Assembly: GCA_013792075.1 (NCBI GenBank)
Contig: VMSR01000095.1
Coordinates: forward strand, 1-64,000
DNA from: Desulfobacula sp.
Lineage (GTDB): Bacteria; Desulfobacterota; Desulfobacteria; Desulfobacterales; Desulfobacteraceae
Reading direction: 5' to 3'
Length of the DNA stretch: 64,000 nt
Shown here: one piece after another, positions 61,552 through 64,000 of the stretch
Layout: the number at the start of each line of letters is the position of its first letter
How positions within the stretch are numbered: the first letter of the stretch is position 1
Position numbers and translations under genes: made by a program
Notes under the pieces: generated by a model
Told to the model about the DNA's origin: nothing
The model's database searches: none
Seen by the model: only the letters and a program-made list of their open reading frames with translations

Positions 61552-61576
61552 GATAAGTTTCCTTTTTTCAGAAAGT

Positions 61577-63025
61577 CTATTTTTTTATCTCGAAGACCAT
61601 CAACATCTTGTTCCTACGTTTGATAAGCATCCGGAGAGATTCATCTTTTTTGATACTGTTAACGGCCTTGTAGTATTCCATTGTTGTGTTGATTGGGTGA
61701 TTATTAATCTCTTTAATAATATCACCCGGCCACATTCCGGCGACCTCTGCTTTACTGTCTTCTTGAATTTTATTGACCAAAACACCTTCTTTTTCTATCA
61801 TGTCATATTTGCTGGCATCTTCTTTCGTTATCTCAACGATTTCAATTCCAATCCAGTCTATTCCTGATTCAGACACAACCGAATCATTCCTTTTAGCTAT
61901 CTGTACTGTGAGATTCTTTTCATTCCCCCCACGCAGCACTAAAAGTTCAATTTTTTTACCAACATCAATACCGGCAATTTCTCTTGTAAGGTCTCGACTG
62001 GTTTCAATTTTTATACCATCAACCTCAATAATAATATCGTTAGGCTCAATGCCTGCTTGATCAGCAGGGTCTCCCTTAACTAGGTCTGTGACAAGTGCTC
62101 CTTTGACCCCGTTAACACCATAATATTTGGCCATATCTTCATTAAGATCCTGAATTACGACACCAAGCCACCCCCTGGTAACCTCACCACTATCTTTTAG
62201 TTGCCCAATAATTTTTTTTGCAAGATTAACAGGAATAGCAAATCCAATTCCCTGACCGTCCCGTATAATGGCTGTATTAATCCCAACAACCTCACCTGCC
62301 ATATTTAGCAACGGCCCTCCGCTGTTCCCAGGATTAATGGACGCATCGGTTTGAATAAAATCATCATAAGGCCCGGAGCCCAGAACGCGCCCTTTCGCAC
62401 TCACAATCCCCGCAGTAACCGTATGTTCCAAACCGAAGGGGCTGCCAATAGCGACGACCCATTGACCCACATCAAGCAGGTCAGAGTCTCCAAATTCAAT
62501 CGTCGGCAGGTCTGTTTCGGTTTCTATTTTGATAAGAGCAAGGTCTGTTTTGGGATCTCGCCCAAGAATTCTGGCTTCAAACTCTTTTCCATCATTCATC
62601 GTCACCCGGATTTCATCGGCATTATCCACAACATGATTGTTGGTTACAATATAACCTTTTTTATCAATGATAAACCCTGATCCCAGGCTTGGTTGCTTAA
62701 ATTCCCTTTGGGGGCCTCCATTATAAAATCGGTTATAAAATTCATTTCTTGGGTCATTTTCTTGGTTGGGGCCATTAAAAAAATGGCGGAAAACAGGACC
62801 TCCTCCCTGTATGGTTTTGACGGTTCGAATATTTATCACTGCAGGACTTGCTTCTTTGGCAAGACTGCTGAAGCTTTCGGGTATGGTCGGTGCTATGGTT
62901 GATTTGGCTATTGCACGGGGTATCCAAAAGAAGCTCGACAAAACCAATATCAAGAATAAAGTTGCTGCCGAAATAATAAATTTATCTGTAAATGTTCTTG
63001 TATCAGTGGCTGCTGTTATTTTCAT
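61577..63025 (-). CDS. degP: HtrA/DegP-type serine protease
   Basis: A 482-residue periplasmic protease. N-terminal signal or anchor segment (FIISAATLFLILVLSSFFW), trypsin-like domain with His in VTNNHVVDNADEI, Asp in DPKTDLALIKIE and Ser in SINPGNSGGPLLNM, then two PDZ domains (from about 275 and 385). I start at the ATG at 63025 with GAGAGG. It degrades or refolds damaged envelope proteins. Next to hflK, ATPase and redox genes it fits an envelope-stress operon. Confidence 0.95.
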   Translation of the reverse strand: MKITAATDTRTFTDKFIISAATLFLILVLSSFFWIPRAIAKSTIAPTIPESFSSLAKEASPAVINIRTVKTIQGGGPVFRHFFNGPNQENDPRNEFYNRFYNGGPQREFKQPSLGSGFIIDKKGYIVTNNHVVDNADEIRVTMNDGKEFEARILGRDPKTDLALIKIETETDLPTIEFGDSDLLDVGQWVVAIGSPFGLEHTVTAGIVSAKGRVLGSGPYDDFIQTDASINPGNSGGPLLNMAGEVVGINTAIIRDGQGIGFAIPVNLAKKIIGQLKDSGEVTRGWLGVVIQDLNEDMAKYYGVNGVKGALVTDLVKGDPADQAGIEPNDIIIEVDGIKIETSRDLTREIAGIDVGKKIELLVLRGGNEKNLTVQIAKRNDSVVSESGIDWIGIEIVEITKEDASKYDMIEKEGVLVNKIQEDSKAEVAGMWPGDIIKEINNHPINTTMEYYKAVNSIKKDESLRMLIKRRNKMLMVFEIKK

Positions 63026-63079
63026 GTGTAGACCTCTCATCTCTTTATTTGTTTTCAATGAATCCAATTGTATATGAAT

Positions 63080-64000
63080 CTATTCACCCTCAAAAAATTT
63101 GAGGTTTACTTTTTGGCCGTCTTCAACATTAACCATGTATTTTTTTACACGGCCCATTACTTTTTCCATGGTTTCCATATGCAGCCGATATCGGGTTTCA
63201 TTTTCCGGATACATTTTTTTATCTTTTTCATACTCAGTTAACATTTTCTCAAACCTGACTGCTTCTCCTCCTGCCCGGTTCATGACATCTTCTTTATACG
63301 CTTCTGCATTTCTAAATTGTCTGTTTGCCTCACCACGAGCCTGTGGAATTACCGTATTTTGGTAGCCTAAAGCTTCATTTATTGTTTTTTCCTTATCCTG
63401 CTTTGCATTGGAAACATCCCTGAAGGCTTCAGCCACATCTTGTGGCGGATATACTTTGTTAAGTGTGATCCCTACAAGTTCCAGCCCTTGTTGGTATTTA
63501 TCCAATATTTCTTGAGTTTTCGCTCGGATCAAGCTTTGCAAATGCTCTTTTCCAACCGTCAAAATTTCATCCACTTTCATACTGCCCCCAATTTCTGTAA
63601 TTGCACTTCGGATTATCTCATTTACCAGAAGATATGAGGGGTAGTTCACATTATATAGATACGCTTGGGCATCTTTGATGCGATATTGTGCCACAGCCTG
63701 GATATCTATGATGTTTTCGTCTCCAGTAAGAAACTGGACAATTTCCGGTGAAGAGTGAATGGATTTATGCTCCGGCAGCATTATCCCAATACCCTCTCGA
63801 CGAATGGTGGATACATTAACAATATCTGATTTTGCAATTGGCCAGGGAAGACGATAATGAATTCCTTCACCAACACTGGTATTTGTTATTTTCCCGAACA
63901 GTTTCACCACGGCTATTTCTCCGGGATTGACAATATAAAGCCCGGTAAGAAAATAAAAAAGAATCAGCAACCCAGCCAGGGAAAGGCCCAATACTTTTAG
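63080..64000 (-). CDS. hflK: HflK-type membrane protease modulator, cut by the window edge
   Basis: At least 307 codons, open to the right edge, so its true start is outside. The visible part has one membrane helix (LSLAGLLILFYFLTGLYIV), then the SPFH/band-7 domain (NPGEIAVVKLFGKI, LPWPIAKSDIVNV, DIQAVAQYRIKDAQAYLYNV, VYPPQDVAEAFRDV) and a coiled coil. HflK with HflC surrounds FtsH and restrains it. hflC may follow or precede outside the window; it is not seen after the stop. Confidence 0.9.
   Translation of the reverse strand, partial: LKVLGLSLAGLLILFYFLTGLYIVNPGEIAVVKLFGKITNTSVGEGIHYRLPWPIAKSDIVNVSTIRREGIGIMLPEHKSIHSSPEIVQFLTGDENIIDIQAVAQYRIKDAQAYLYNVNYPSYLLVNEIIRSAITEIGGSMKVDEILTVGKEHLQSLIRAKTQEILDKYQQGLELVGITLNKVYPPQDVAEAFRDVSNAKQDKEKTINEALGYQNTVIPQARGEANRQFRNAEAYKEDVMNRAGGEAVRFEKMLTEYEKDKKMYPENETRYRLHMETMEKVMGRVKKYMVNVEDGQKVNLKFFEGE

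Overview
The window looks like a chromosome segment of a sulfate-reducing or related anaerobic Desulfobacterota bacterium (Desulfobacteraceae-like). This is inferred from a heterodisulfide-reductase-type CCG protein fused to a TVP38 membrane domain, a BioB-like radical SAM enzyme, and two genes that make sense only if UGA is read as selenocysteine. No rRNA or complete tRNA/tmRNA gene was seen.

Layout. (1) 1-6660: chromosomal genes (radical SAM protein, secreted rhodanese, TVP38-CCG fusion, secreted protein, small membrane protein, XRE regulator). (2) 6660-7450: non-coding, with a 30-bp perfect palindrome and three copies of a 9-mer. (3) 7448-14692: a small integrative element, all genes on the minus strand: P4-type tyrosine integrase, a Toprim/DUF3987 replication protein and several small duplicated orphans. 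It abuts a fragment of the 3' end of ssrA (tmRNA), the usual target of such integrases. (4) 14693-49110: a second, larger accessory element, mostly plus strand. It carries an SF3 helicase, a ParB-like protein with a very acidic tail, an AEP primase-helicase, three DUF5131 (Gp37/Gp68) radical-SAM-like genes with two DUF488 partners, a DNA methyltransferase split by an IS21-family element, DUF4262/DUF4259/DUF2695 proteins, a three-gene ABC-3C-type defence operon with a small membrane protein, and a DNA-handling block (SSB, SWIM protein, Cas4/RecB-like nuclease, UvrD helicase, DUF932, RadC/JAB). Many of its genes are preceded by a terminator-like hairpin placed just before the ribosome binding site. 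Gene-end fragments are duplicated at several junctions, which suggests growth by modular insertion.

(5) 49490-64000: metal and envelope-stress functions. An ArsR-type regulator with a clear promoter-operator precedes a two-half permease that is continuous only if an in-frame TGA is read as Sec; a SECIS-like hairpin follows that TGA. Then come a SAM methyltransferase, a ZraP-like periplasmic protein behind a textbook sigma-54 promoter, a SHOCT protein, a Ser/Thr kinase-FGE fusion with its PP2C phosphatase, and YnfA. A minus-strand run follows, in transcription order: hflK, degP/htrA, an FmdB-like zinc ribbon, a Zn/Cd P-type ATPase, a DUF1573 protein whose CGCT motif is UGCT through an in-frame TGA, a thioredoxin-like protein and a DUF1566 lipoprotein-like protein.

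The strongest unusual signals are the two in-frame TGA codons (50372 and 59104), the exact IS21 interruption of the methyltransferase, the paired DUF5131/DUF488 operons, the hairpin-leader architecture, and the ABC-3C operon with its motif-sharing membrane protein. All assignments come from reading the sequence; no database search was run.
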